The translations under genes and the position numbers were made by a program. Of a stretch of DNA of 64,000 nucleotides, positions 36,416-49,700 are shown in pieces (position 1 is the stretch's first letter; each line of letters starts with the position of its first letter). Under the pieces are notes generated by a model. It was not told the DNA's origin. It saw only the letters and a program-made list of their open reading frames with translations, and did not search any database. This stretch comes from Mytilus edulis. Lineage: Eukaryota > Mollusca > Bivalvia > Mytilida > Mytilidae. The stretch is taken from positions 30,355,386 through 30,419,385 of the forward strand of contig NC_092348.1 of NCBI RefSeq assembly GCF_963676685.1, written 5' to 3'.

Positions 36416-37535
36416 CTCTGAGAGTTCTCGCATCTACTGACAGCTAGTTAAAGCCACTAACAACTAATAGAAATAATAATGCAACTAAGACTAAATTAAC
36501 GTGATGTCCACAATATCTACCCCCTTCCAAAACACACAGAAAACGAATAGACAATGCTTATTTAAGTACCGTATTGTTGTATTTTTGCCTGTGTCAATTG
36601 ATTAGAATCAATTTTAGGTTTGAAATATATTTGTGTCTTGGGATGTTGTTTCTTTCAAGTTTATCTTATTCGTCTTTTTTAATTTAGAATTTTTATTAGA
36701 ATACAAGCAGTTATAAAGTACGCACTTTATTGTGACATTCTAAATAGATAAAATGGAATAGTATATTAAATATTTGCAAACAAATTCTTTTTTATAAAAG
36801 ATAATTATAAACGAAATCGTTTTTCATATATATAGTTATAAAGTTGATAAAAAGTTTAACCAACGTAGAAAATATTAAAATTTCTCAGTGTAAGACGAAC
36901 GTTATAAACATACACGAAAAGCCTTTGATTTTATCATTTGTCACCATAGTTCTTTGTTCTACTTAAATATCAAAAACTTGTTTCCATAAATGCTTTAATA
37001 AAAAAGATTTATTATAATTTAACTATTATACATAAAAACATAAAATTTAAATCACCGCAGCATTATGGTTTTATTTAGTTTACTTTGTAATTCTCTCATG
37101 AATTTCTAATAAGTTGCTTTGATTATGACTTCCTTCAGTTAGCAAAGGTAACCTTTATAAAGGCAATGAATATGGAGTATACATTTTAACTTAAACGAAA
37201 CTTTTTGTGATTCATGAATAGACAGAAAATAGGTGATGTCAATATAAAATTTGGCAGAATATGGTAACAACTTATCTGCTGGGTAGTGGCTTGTGGTAAC
37301 GAAATGACCGAATTTAATTTTAATAATTATAAAGTATTTTTTACTATTATGCATGTAATACTTGTCGATGGACATTGTTACATGTACATCTGCAAACCCT
37401 AACTATAGTTAATGCCTTTGTCTAGTTTTTTTTAAATTTTAGGTTCTACAAATAAATGTAATACAAAACATTACCTGTGAAAGGAGAGGAAGTCTGTATG
37501 AATTTTTGACTAGTGTGGATCTAGCCGTCGATAGC
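36416..37535. other. Gene-free AT-rich DNA
   Basis: No supported feature was found. The minus-strand frame at 37139-37375 is AT-rich and has no motif or splice support. Confidence 0.35.
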
Positions 37536-37543
37536 AGCCGGCG

Positions 37544-37602
37544 TTAATATTCATGAGGCCAGCCTTCAATAATATTCATGAGCCGTCAATAATATTCATG
37601 AG
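37544..37602. repeat. Short tandem repeat of AATATTCATGAG
   Basis: Three copies of (A/C)(A/G)TTAATATTCATGAG or CAATAATATTCATGAG lie 15-25 bases apart, with CCGTC or CCTTC before two of them. Confidence 0.7.
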
Positions 37603-37834
37603 ATGACTTGCGTTCGAAGAAGTGTTTTTAGAAACTATGAACGATAATTATTATTAAATAACGTTCCTATTTATATTTGATATTACTTCAAATAGGCATG
37701 TCAATGAGTGTCTTCTTCGAGGTCCGCGTTTATTGAATCAACTTTGGGTCTTCTTCAAGGTCTGCGTCTTTAAACAACATTGTAAATGTAATAAAAACAA
37801 TGTAAATGCCTCCATAAATATAAAACAAAGAAAC

Positions 37835-38050
37835 GGTCTTTTAACATTCTGTGATTAGTGAAATAATGTAAACTAAAGCAATAACAAGTTTTAAAAAAAT
37901 ATAATTAAATATAGAAATTAAACGGGACATTACAACAAACAAATAAAGTAAAGAACAGTTCTTATTAAAATTTTGTGATAATTAAATCAATGTAAGCTAC
38001 AATAAATTAAAAATATTGATTAAATATAGAAATTTAGGAATGACATAGAA
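37835..38050. repeat. Two tandem ~120-bp AT-rich copies at the left edge of the inverted structure
   Basis: Copy 1 (from about 37835) and copy 2 (from about 37955) share AACATTCTGTGAT/AAATTTTGTGATAAT, AATGTAA(A/G)CTA and ATTAAATATAGAAATT. Copy 2 also resembles the reverse complement of 63870-63935 at the right edge. Confidence 0.6.
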
Positions 38051-38275
38051 TTGATGGTCATTTGTTCGTTGTCTACAAATATAGTCCAATCATGAAACTA
38101 AAACATACAATATTACGACAGTATTTTCTATTTAAACATATCAGAAAAATAGAAACATAGTTAATTGCAGAAATAAAAATAACAGAAAAATAACAACTGT
38201 CAATTACTATTTCAATGACATATGATTCTTCAAAATTATGGAGACCAATCTGAGTCATTATTAACAATTCATATT
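37955..38275 (-). repeat. Left flank of the giant inverted structure
   Basis: Read on the minus strand, 38275-38062 aligns with 63606-63825 on the plus strand. Shared landmarks include TAATTTTGAAGAAT, GTCATTGAAATAGTAATTGA, CAATTAACTATGTTTC and ATTGGACTATATTTGTAGAC. Similarity continues outward (ATCAATGTAA, GATTAAATA), but with more changes. Confidence 0.85.
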
Positions 38276-41200
38276 ATTGCCTCTACTATGGCCCATAGCA
38301 CTTATGCCCTAGACCCGTACGAGTTAGTCAGGAGAGAATAAGGGGGTACCCTGGTATATCACAAATTCGGAAATGAACTATTGCCGGCTGGCCAAACGAA
38401 GAGATTCTCCACGTGGGCAATGGTATCAGACGAAGAGGTACTTATTGCCTTTAAAATGGCCCATAGCACTGATACCCTAGACCCGTACGAGTTTGTCAGT
38501 AGAGGGTTCAAAGGGGGGATATGGTATCCGGTTTACAACGAATTCTTACTGAACTATTGCCGGCTGGCCAAACTAAGAGATTCTCCACATTGACCATCAT
38601 ACCAGAGGTAGAGGTTGGCATTGCCTCTAACATGGCCCATAGCACTTATGCCCTAGACCCGTACGAGTTAGTCAGGAGAGGATAAGGGGTACCCTGGTAT
38701 ATCACAAATTCTAAAATGAACTATTGCCGGCTGGCCAAACGAAGAGATTCTCCACACGGGCAATGGTACCAGACGAAGAGGTACTTATTGCCTTTAAAAT
38801 GGCCTATAGCACTTGTACCCTAGACCCGTACGAGTTTGTCAGTAGAGGGTTCAAAGGGGGATATGGTATCCGGTTTACAACGAATTCTTACTGAACTATT
38901 GCCGGCTGGCAAACCTAAGAGATTCTCCACATTGACCATCATACCAGTGGTAGAGGTTGGTATTGCCTCTAACATGGCCCATAGCACTTATGCCCTAGAC
39001 CCGTACGAATAAGTCAGGAGAGGATAAGGGGTACCCTGGTATATCACAAATTCTTAAATGAACTATTGCCGCCTGGCAAAACGAAAAGATTCTCCACGTG
39101 GGCAATGGTACCAGACGAAGAGGTACTTATTGCCTTTAAAATGTCCACTAGCACTTGTACCCTAGACCCGTACGAGTTTGTCAGTAGAGGGTTCAAAGGG
39201 GGGATATGGTATCCGGTTTACAACGAATTCTTACTGAACTATTGCCGGCTGGCCAAACTAAGAGATTCTCCACATCGACCATCATACCAGGGGTAGAGGT
39301 GTGTATTGCCTCTAAAATGGCCAATAGCACTTATGCCCTAGACCCGTACGAGATAGTAAGAAAAGGATAAGGGGGTACCCTGGTATATCACAAATTCGAA
39401 AATGAACTATTGCCGGCTGGCCAAACGAAGAGATTCTCCACGTGGGCAATGATACCAGAGGAAGAGGTACTTATTGCCTTTAAAATGGCCCATATCACTT
39501 TTACCCTAGGCCCGTACGAGTTTGTCAGTAGAGGGTTCAAAGGGGGGGATATGGAATCCAAGATACAACGAATTCGAACTGAACTATTGCCGGCTGGCCA
39601 AACTAAGAGATTCTCCACACCGACCATTATACCAGAGGTAGAGGTTGGTATTGCCTCTAAAATGGTCCATAGCACTTATGCCCTAGACCCGTACGAGTTA
39701 GTCAGAAAAGGATTAAGGGGGGGGGTACCCTGGTATATCACAAATTCGAAAATGAACTATTGCCGGCTGGCCAAACGAAGAGATTCTCAATGTGGGCAAT
39801 GATACCAGAGGAAGAGGTACTTATTGCCTTTAAAATGGCTCATAGCACTTATACCCTAGACCCGTACGAGTTTGTCAGTAGAGGGTTCAAAGGGGGGATA
39901 TGGAATCCAAGATACAACGAATTCGAACTGAACTATTGCCGGCTGGCCAAACTAAGAGATTCTCCACACCGACCATTATACAAGAGGTAGAGGTTGGTAT
40001 TGCCTCTAAAATGGCGCCTCTAAAATGGCCCATAGCACTTATGCCCTAGACCCGTACGAGTTAGTCAGAAAAGAATAAGGGGGGGGGGGATACCCTGGTA
40101 TATCACAAATTCGAAAATGAACTATTGGCGGCTGGCCAAACGAAGAGATTCTCCACGTGAGCAATGATACCAGAGGAAGAGATACTTTTTGCCTTTAAAA
40201 TGGTCCATAGCACTTATACCCTAGACCCGTACGAGTTTGTCAGTAGAGGGTTCAAAGGGGGGATATGGAATCCAAGATACAACGAATTCGAACTGAACTA
40301 TTGCCGGCTGGCCAAACTAAGAGATTCTCCACACCGACCATTATACCAGAGGTAGAGGTTGGTATTGCCTCTAAAATGGCCCATAGCACTTATGCCCTAG
40401 ACCCGTACGAGTTAGTCAGAAAAGGATAAGGGGGGGTACCCTGGTATATCACAAATTCGAAAATGAACTATTGCCGGCTGGCTGGCCAAACGAAGAGATT
40501 CTCCACGTGGGCAATGATACCAGAGGAAGAGGTACTTATTGCCTTTAAAATGGCCTATAGCACTTATACCCTAGACCCGTACGAGTTTGTCAGTAGAGGG
40601 TTCAAAGGGTGGATATGGTATCCGGTTTACAACGAATTCTTACTGAACTATTGCCGGCTGGCCAAACTAAGAGATTCTCCACATTGACCATCATACCAGA
40701 GGTAGAGGTTGGTATTGCCTCTAACATGGCCCATAGCACTTATGCCCTAGACCCGTACGAGTTAGTCAGGAGAGGATAAGGGGTACCCTGGTATATCACA
40801 AATTCTAAAATGAACTATTGCCGGCTGGCCAAACGAAGAGATTCTCCACACGGGCAATGGTACCAGACGAAGAGGTACTTATTGCCTTTAAAATGGCCTA
40901 TAGCACTTGTACCCTAGACCCGTACGAGTTTGTCAGTAGAGGGTTCAAAGGGAGATATGGTATCCGGTTTACAACGAATCTTTCTGAACTATTGCCGGCT
41001 GGCAAACCTAAGAGATTCTCCACATTGACCATCATACCAGTGGTAGAGGTTGGTATTGCCTCTAACATGGCCCATAGCACTTATGCCCTAGACCCGTACG
41101 AGTTAGTCAGGAGAGGATAAGGGGTACCCTGGTATATCACAAATTCTTAAATGAACTATTGCCGCCTGGCAAAACGAAAAGATTCTCCACGTGGGCAATG

Positions 41201-44200
41201 GTACCAGACGAAAAGGTACTTATTGCCTTTAAAATGGCCACTAGCACTTGTACCCTAGACCCGTACGAGTTTGTCAGTAGAGGGTTCAAAGGGGGGATAT
41301 GGTATCCGGTTTACAACGAATTCTTACTGAACTATTGCCGGCTGGCCAAACTAAGAGATTCTCCACATCGACCATCATACCAGAGGTAGAAGTGTGTATT
41401 GCCTCTAAAATGGCCAATAGCACTTATGCCCTAGACCCGTACGAGATAGTCAGAAAAGGATAAGGGGGGGGGGGGGGTACCCTGGTATATCACAAATTCG
41501 AAAATGAACTATTGCCGGCTGGCCAAACGAAGAGATTCTCAATGTGGGCAATGATACCAGAGGAAGAGGTACTTATTGCCTTTAAAATGGCCCATAGCAC
41601 TTATACCCTAGACCCGTACGAGTTTGTCAGTAGAGGGTTCAAAGGGGGGATATGGAATCCAAGATACAACGAATTCGAACTGAACTATTGCCGGCTGGCC
41701 AAACTAAGAGATTCTCCACACCGACCATTATACAAGAGGTAGAGGTTGGTATTGCCTCTAAAATGGCGCCTCTAAAATGGCCCATAGCACTTATGCCCTA
41801 GACCCGTACGAGTTAGTCAGAAAAGAATAAGGGGGGGGGGGGTACCCTGGTATATCACAAATTCGAAAATGAACTATTGCCGGCTGGCCAAACGAAGAGA
41901 TTCTCCACGTGAGCAATGATACCAGAGGAAGAGGTACTTTTTTTGCCTTAAAAAATGGTCCATAGCACTTATACCCTAGACCCGTACGAGTTTGTCAGTA
42001 GAGGGTTCAAAGGGGGGATATGGAATCCAAGATACAACGAATTCGAACTGAACTATTGCCGGCTGGCCAAACTAAGAGATTCTCCACACCGACCATTATA
42101 CCAGAGGTAGAGGTTGGTATTGCCTCTAAAATGGCCCATAGCACTTATGCCCTAGACCCGTACGAGTTAGTCAGAAAAGGATAAGGGGGGGTACCCTGGT
42201 ATATCACAAATTCGAAAATGAACTATTGCCGGCTGGCTGGCCAAACGAAGAGATTCTCCACGTGGGCAATGATACCAGAGGAAGAGGTACTTATTGCCTT
42301 TAAAATTGCCCAAAGCACTTATACCCTAGACCCGTACGAGTTTGTCAGTAGAGGGTTCAAAGGGGGGATATGGAATCCAAGATACAACGAATTCGAACTG
42401 AACTATTGCCGGCTGGCCAAACTAAGAGATTCTCCACACCGACCATTATACCAGAGGTAGAGGTTGGTATTGCCTCTAAAATGGCCCATAGCACTTATGC
42501 CCTAGACCCGTACGAGTTAGTCAGAAAAGGATAAGGGGGGGGTACCCTGGTATATCACAAATTCGAAAATGAACTATTGCCGGCTGGCCAAACGAAGAGA
42601 TTCTCCACGTGGGCAATGATACCAGCGGAAGAAGTACTTATTGCCTTTAAAATGGCCCATAGCACTTATACCCTAGACCCGTACGAGTTTGTCAGTAGAG
42701 GGTTCAAAGGGGGGATATGGAATCCAAGATACAACGAATTCGAACTGAACTATTGCCGGCTGGCCAAACTAAGAGATTCTCCACACCGACCATTATACCA
42801 GAGGTAGAGGTTGGTATTGCCTCTAAAATGGCCCATAGCACTTATGCCCTAGACCCGTACGAGTTAGTCAGAAAAGGATAAGGGGGGTACCCTGGTATAT
42901 CACAAATTCGAAAATGAACTATTGCCGGCTGGCTGGCCAAACAAAGAGATTCTCCACGTGGGCAATGATACCAGAGGAAGAGGTACTTATTGCCTTTAAA
43001 ATGGCCCATAGCACTTATACCCTAGACCCGTACGAGTTTGTCAGTAGAGGGTTTAAAGGGGGGATATGGAATCCAAGATACAACGAATTCGAACTGAACT
43101 ATTGCCGGCTGGCCAAACTAAGAGTTTCTCCACACCGACCATTATACCAGAGGTAGAGGTTGGTATTGCCTCTAAAATGGCTCATAGCACTTATGCCCTA
43201 GACCCGTACGAGTTAGTCAGAAAAGGATAAGGGGGTACCCTGGTATATCACAAATTCGAAAATGAACTATTGCCGGCTGGCCAAACGAAGAGATTCTCCA
43301 CGTGGGCAATGATACCAGAGGAAGAGGTACTTATTGCCTTTAAAATGGCCCATAGCACTTATACCCTAGACCCGTACGAGTTTGTCAGTAGAGGGTTCAA
43401 AGGGGGAAAGGGAATCCAAGATACAACGAATTCGAACTGAACTATTGCCGGCTGGCCAAACTAAGAGATTCTCCACACCGACCATTATACCAGAGGTAGA
43501 GGTTGGTATTGCCTCTAAAATGGCCCATAGCACTTATGCTCTAGACCCGTACGAGTTAGTTAGAAAAGGATAATGGGGGGTACACTGGTATATCACAAAT
43601 TCTAAAATAAACTATTGCCGGCTGGCCAAACGAAGAGATTCTCCACGTGGGCAATGATACCAGAGGAAGAGGTACTTATTGCCTTTAAAATGGCCCATAG
43701 CACTTATACCCTAGACCCGTACGAGTTTGTCAGTAGAGGGTTCAAAGGGGGATATGGAATCCAAGATACAACGAATTCGAACTGAACTATTGCCGGCTGG
43801 CCAAACTAAGAGATTCTCCACACCGACCATTATACCAGAGGTAGAGGTTGGTATTGCCTCTAAAATGGCCAATAGCATTTATGCCCTAGACCCGTACGAG
43901 TTAGTCAGAAAAGGATAATGGGGGGTACCCTGGTATATCACAAATTCGAAAATAAACTATTGCCGGCTGGCCAAACGAAGAGATTTTCCACGTGGGCAAT
44001 GATACCAGAGGAAGAGGTACTTATTGCCTTTAAAATGACTTATACCCTAGACCCGTACGAGTTTGTCAGTAGAGGGTTCAAAGGGGGGATATGGAATCCA
44101 AGATACAACGAATTCGAACTGAACTATTGCCGGCTGGCCAAACTAAGAGATTCTCCACACCGACCATTATACCAGAGGTAGAGGTTGGTATTGCCTCTAA

Positions 44201-46596
44201 AATGGCTCATAGCACTTATGCCCTAGACCCGTACGAGTTAGTCAGAAAAGGATAATGGGGGGTACCCTGGTATATCACAAATTCTAAAATAAACTATTGC
44301 CGGTTGGCCAAACTAAGAGATTCTCCACGTGGGCAATGATACCAGAGGAAGAGGTACTTATTGCCTTTAAAATGGCCTATAGCACTTATACCCTAGACCC
44401 GTACGAGTTTGTCAGTAGAGGGTTCAAAGGGGGGATATGGAATCCAAGATACAACGAATTCGAACTGAACTATTGCCGGCTGGCCAAACTAAGAGATTCT
44501 CCACACCGACCATTATACCAGAGGTAGAGGTTGGTATTGCCTCTAAAATGGCCCATAGCACTTATGCCCTAGACCCGTACGAGTTAGTCAGAAAAGGATA
44601 ATGGGGGGTACCCTGGTATATCACAAATTCTAAAATAAACTATTGCCGGCTGGCCAAACGAAGAGATTCTCCACGTGGGCAATGATACCAGAGGAAGAGG
44701 TACTTATTGCCTTTAAAATGGCCTATAACACTTATACCCTAGACCCGTACGAGTTTGTCAGTAGAGGGTTCAAAGGGGGGATATGGAATCCAAGATACAA
44801 CGAATTCGAACTGAACTATTGCCGGCTGGCCAAACTAAGAGATTCTCCACACCGACCATTATACCAGAGTTAGAGGTTGGTATTGCCTCTAAAATGGCCC
44901 ATAGCACTTATGCCCTAGACCCGTACGAGTTAGTTAGAAAAGGATAATGGGGGGTACCCTGGTATATCACAAATTCTAAAATAAACTATTGCCGGCTGGC
45001 CAAACGAAGAGATTCTCCACACGGGCAATGGAACCAGAGGAAGATGTACTTATTGCCTTTAAAATGGCCCATAGCATTTATACCCTAGACCCGTACGAGT
45101 TTGTCAGTAGAGGGTTAAAGGGGGGGATATGGTGTCCCTGTATACAACGAATTCGAACTGAACTATTGCCGGCTGGCCAAACTAAGAGATTCTCCACATC
45201 GACCATTATACCAAAGTTAGAGGTGTGTATTGCCTCTATAATGACCTATAGCACTTATCCCTAGACCCATACGAGTTAGTCAGGAAAGGATAAGGGGGGT
45301 ACCCTGGTATATCTCAAATTCGAAAATGAACTATTGCCGGCTGGCCAAACGAAGAGATTCTCTTCGTGGGTAATGATACCAGAGGAAGAGGTACTTATTG
45401 CCTTTAAAATTGTCAAAAGCACTTATACCCTAGACCCGTACGATTTTGTCTGCAAGGGGTTAAAAGGGGGAGGTGGTACCTCTGTTTACAGCGAAGTCGA
45501 AATAAACTATTGGCGGCTAGCCAAACTGAGAGATTCTCCACGTGGACCTTTATACCAGAGAGAGAGGTGGACCTAGCCTTTAAAATGGCCTATAGCACTT
45601 ATGCCCTCGACCCGTCCGATTTTGTCAGCAAGGGGTTAAAAGGGGGAGGTGATACCTATGTTTACAACGAAGTCGAAATAAACTATTGCCGGCTGGCCAC
45701 ACTAAGGGATTCTCCACGTGGGCCATAATACCAGTGGTAGAGGTTGGCATTGCCTCTAAAATGGCCCATAACACTTATGCCCTAGATCCGTACGAATTAG
45801 TCAGCAAAGGGTAAAGGGGTACCCTCGAATATCACAAAGTCGAAATGAACTGTTGCCGGCTGGCCAAACTAAGAGATTCTCCACGTGGACCATTATACTA
45901 GAGATAGAAGTGGACCCAGCCTTTAAAATGGCATATAGCACTTATGCCCTAGACCCGTACGATTTTGTTAGCAATGGGGTTAAAAGGGGGAGGTGGTACC
46001 TCTGTTTACAACGAAGTCGAAATAAACTATTACCGGCTGGCCAAACTAAGGGATTCTCCATGTGGGCCATTATACCAGTGGTAGAGGTGGGCATTGCCTC
46101 TAAAATGGCCCATGACACTTATACCCTAGATCCGTACAAATTTGATAGCAGACGGTTTAAAGGGGGATATGGTATCCCGGTGTACAACGAAGTCGAAATG
46201 AAATATTATTGTCAGCTGACTGACTAAGATATTCTAAACGTGGACCATTTTAGCAGAGGTAGAGGTAGTCATTGCCTTTAAGATGGGCCATAGCACTATC
46301 CCTGATGGCGTTGTCCATTATATCAGATGTAGAGAATAATATTGCCTCGAAAATTACGCATGGTTTTTATGTCCTAGACTCGTACCTGTTGGACAGCAAA
46401 GGGAAAGTAGGACTCTTGTATATCACAAAGACCAAAATAAGAGATTCTCCTTGTGGACTATTAAAAAGATTATCGTAGTTGTTTTCTCTAAAAAGGCCCA
46501 TATATCGTATATCATAGATCCGTACGTATTGGTAGGAAAAGAGTAAGAGAAGTACTCTTGTATATCAAAATATTCAAACATACTTTTACTTGCTGG
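38276..46596 (+). repeat. Satellite array, ~173-bp monomers in ~346-bp dimers
   Basis: Monomer A reads GCCGGCTGGCCAAACGAAGA, GTGGGCAATGATACCAGAG, CCGTACGAGTTTGTCAGTAG, GGATATGGAATCC. Monomer B reads CGGCTGGCCAAACTAAGAG, ACCGACCATTATACCAGAGG, GAGTTAGTCAGAAAAGGATAA, a run of G, then GGTACCCTGGTATATCACAA. A and B alternate, giving repeat spacing of 341-353 bp and about 23 dimers. Edges (before ~39.4 kb and after ~45.2 kb) are more diverged than the middle. Translations such as MPAGQTKRFSTWAM recur because the monomers are alike. The monomer length is close to that of a ~173-bp mussel satellite that I recall from the literature; identity is not established. Confidence 0.95.
40690..42205 (+). repeat. 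Segmental duplication inside the left satellite array
   Basis: Rare variants recur together. GCCGCCTGGCAAAACGAAAAG is at 39068 and 41161, GCGCCTCTAAAATGGC at 40014 and 41765, and GGCTGGCTGGCCAAAC at 40479 and 42231. The offsets are about 2093 bp for the first part and about 1750 bp for the second, so the source is roughly 38.6-40.45 kb; copy 2 lacks one 344-bp dimer of copy 1. Confidence 0.7.
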
Positions 46597-47262
46597 CCAT
46601 TTTAAAGGCAATTATTACCTTAACCTCTGTATCGTGGTCCATGAGGAGAATCTTTTAGTTTGACAAGTCGTCAATAGTTCAATTCGACTTTGAGATATAT
46701 AAAGGTACCTACCTTTCTCTTTGCTGACTAAGTCGTACGGGTCTAGGGAATAAGTAATATGGGTAATTTTAGAGGCAATGCCTACTTCTTCCTCTGATAT
46801 AATGACCCACGTGGAGAATTTCTTAGTTTGACCATCCGGCAATAGTTTGTTTCGACTTCGTGATGAATCGGAGTATCACATCCCCCTTTTTACCCTCTAC
46901 TGACAAACTCGTACAGGTCTAGGGCATAAGTACTATATGGGCCATTACACAACTACTACATCTACCTCTGGTGTCATGACCCATGTGGAAAATGTCTTGG
47001 TTTGGCCAGCTGGCAATAGTTCATGTCGACTTTGAGATATATAAAGGTACCAACCTTATCCTTTCCTGGCTAAGTCGTACGAGTCTAGGGCATTAATGAT
47101 TTGGGTCATGTTAGAGGCAATGGATACCTCTCCCTCTGATATAATGGCTCGTGTGGAAAATCTCTTCGTTTGGCCAACCAGTAATAGTTTATTTCGACTT
47201 CGTGTTAAACCGGGTTACTACCCTTTTAACCTACAGCTGACAAACTCGTACGGGTCTAGGCT
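46597..47262 (-). repeat. Satellite array, reversed orientation, diverged
   Basis: Monomers switch to the minus strand near 46597, where a plus-strand end (TACTTTTACTTGCTGGCC) meets reversed monomer sequence (TTTTAAAGGCAATTATTACC). Sequence such as CTCGTACGGGTCTAGGG and AGTTTGACCATCCGGCAATAG is the reverse complement of the left array. Four monomers, more diverged than either main array, end abruptly at retrotransposon sequence. Confidence 0.85.
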
Positions 47263-47392
47263 ATCGTTTAGTGGATAAATCGGGCAACTATATGGCTAAC
47301 AATAACAAATCTCTCTATTCAAGCTCTAATGTCAACATGTCACACTTAGGTGACATTACAATGAATAGCGGCAGCGAGAACGTTACGTTTGT
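47263..47392 (-). repeat. LTR-like repeat, left copy
   Basis: It matches 50664-50815 in the same orientation: ATCG, AGTGGATA, ATCGGGCAACTATAT, GGCTAACAATAAC, TCTAATGTCAACATGTCACA and ACACTTAGGT are shared with a few indels. It stands where the 3' LTR of the minus-strand BEL/Pao element is expected. The true LTR may extend rightward past 47392. Confidence 0.65.
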
Positions 47393-49421
47393 GATTTTGC
47401 TCCCAACATGCTTGGGCCGCACATGTATTACTTTACAATAAATGAAAGTGATCACAACTTTAATTATTAAAGTTCTAATAAAATAAATTAAAACTTGAAA
47501 GTTTATATGTAAAATATTTAGCAGCCCACTTTTTATATTCATTTTAATGTCCATATGCTAATCACACATTATCATTTTACTTTTCACAATTTACATTTAA
47601 CACATGTTAGTCCAAGTTTTTATTTTCGTCTTTGCCTCACTTTGAGCTGCTCTATTTTCAAGTTCCAAAGAATTCAGTTCTTACAGATAAAGTTTGATAA
47701 TTGGTCTAGATATCAAACCAGTTTTGTTCGATTATGACTGATCGTGTAAGTCCATCTTTGCCGTAAAATAATTTGTCAATGATCTAATTTACTCTTGATA
47801 CATAGTCCTGAATCTGAACTACATTTCCGACTTTAATGTTCTATGTGTTTCGATCTGTGTATCGGTAATGTTCCCTAAGCGAATTTATGTATTCCTGCTT
47901 CCATCTTTTTATGTATTTTTTACGAGTTTTAATTAAAGAAACTTCGATTGTCTAGCCAGTTACTGATTCATGCGTAGTGTCTTTGGTTCCTGGTTGTAAA
48001 CTACAGTCTTCAAGTCCGTTATACGGTAGCGTCCTGGTCCGTTTTCAATGTAATAAATGTGACGGACTAAGGGGTTCGTCGTCCGTTTGATCCGATGAAA
48101 CGTATGTTAATGGGCGATCACTGAGTAAACTTTCTACTTCAGTAATTATCGTGTTGAGTGTTTTATTGTCCATAAGTGCTCGTCCTTATACTTTTTAAAT
48201 GCAGTTTTTCGTTATTCATCTCAACCTCTCCCACCATCCGCCGAACAAAATTGTTCCATAAGAATTAAGCTTCTCGGTTCCATATGATGATTTTGATAAA
48301 TGTTCAATTTCTTATGCTCCCGCATCATACAAATCATTTACAAATACTCAACGTGATGCATGAAAGAAGTCTAACAAAGCTCTTTGTTGATCAAAGCTCG
48401 AAATATTATTGTCGACATAAAAGTCTTTCTTTAAAATTGTTGTCAAGTCTGTGGAATTGCAGTCAAATGTTAACGTATAACAGCATTTAGGATAAACGGA
48501 GAGAAAGTTGCTCCAAATTATACTGACTTGAATCTGTTTGCGGTTAGTTGACTATTTGGGTCATCCGGGTTACTAGGTTAAAAGAATCTGGTAACATCAC
48601 GATCCTCTTCATCCAACCCATATTAAGAAAGGCTTTTTTGTATATCTGACGACACGGCGTATTTGTGCATTCTAAATCGGAGAAAAATTCCGGTTAAATC
48701 ATTAAAGTTTGGCCAAAGATCCATCAAACAATCATTTAATCTTAGACTAACAGGTGAAGGTTTGTAGCTGCAGTCAAATACAATTCTTATGGGCGTGGTT
48801 GACGACTTTTACAGTATGATGGTGCGGTATGGAATGAACATTTGTTTTGGTTGATCGTTCATCAACTCTCTCGATAAATCCACGTTTTTCTTGTTCATTT
48901 ATAATTTTTCCGTTGTTCTATAAAAATGTAAGTTCACGACTAAGACGCTTATTGACATTATCTGTTCTCCGTTGTGCAACACCTCTGTTGTCTAGTAAGG
49001 TGTGGTGTTCCTCCTTACAAGGTAACTTAGCAATATATCTTTCTGTTTCCATATGGTAACCTCTACTATTTGATTCATATACATCTTGGAATGGTCTGTT
49101 TTCAGATTTGTTGTCAGTATTATTTATACTAGCAGCTTCAACTTCTCAAAATTTCTCCAATATATGCTCTTCAAATTTGTTACCTACTAATATGTTCATC
49201 ATTGACGTAAGTGTGTGATCTGGATTTGCAGGTATTCAATTGATTGTGCCGGACAGAAGGTTACGGATTTTCGACTTGACGGTAGTAGGTCCTGCTCCTC
49301 ATACTATTCTATCATCGACAATTGACCAGTAATAATCGATTTAGATAGAATTCAATAGAGAAACTTCAACCATTGGGTCATGTGAGAGCGCATGGGCTAA
49401 TTTCAAGCCAAACAAATACTT

Positions 49422-49700
49422 TCAATTTGTAATATTATGTACATAAGTTTTCATTGGTACAGCTATTTCTGGTACAATCAAAACGTTGATAGGTAATTTT
49501 CCGTTGTCTGTAAGTAAGTAAATGGTACCATTATTTTGATGTCGAACTGTTTTGCCCTCACTTGTGTCACAAAATCCTGACAAGTTTATGGTCTCCTGTC
49601 TGGTAATTGTCAAATCAAGCTCTGTAGCTAATTTTTCTGTGATGAAGGACATCTGTGCGCCCTTGTCAAATAATGTGTTTGTGTTAGTACATTGAATGCC
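49422..49700 (-). pseudogene. BEL/Pao retropepsin-like fragment
   Basis: The frame 49652-49422 contains SFITEKLATELDL and YLLTDNGKLPINVLIVPEI. Upstream sequence supplies LFDKGAQM, which should be the catalytic D-(S/T)-G. The serine/threonine is replaced by lysine, so the protease is inactive even apart from frame damage. Confidence 0.7.

Noticed and set aside
38381..45728. Many short plus-strand frames with KRFSTWAMIPEEEVLIAFKM-type sequence as a repeat-protein gene family
   Set aside because: They follow the satellite period, their ends are set by stop codons in monomer B, and G-runs of 4 to 14 bases shift the frame between units. Conservation is at DNA level across all positions, not codon-biased.
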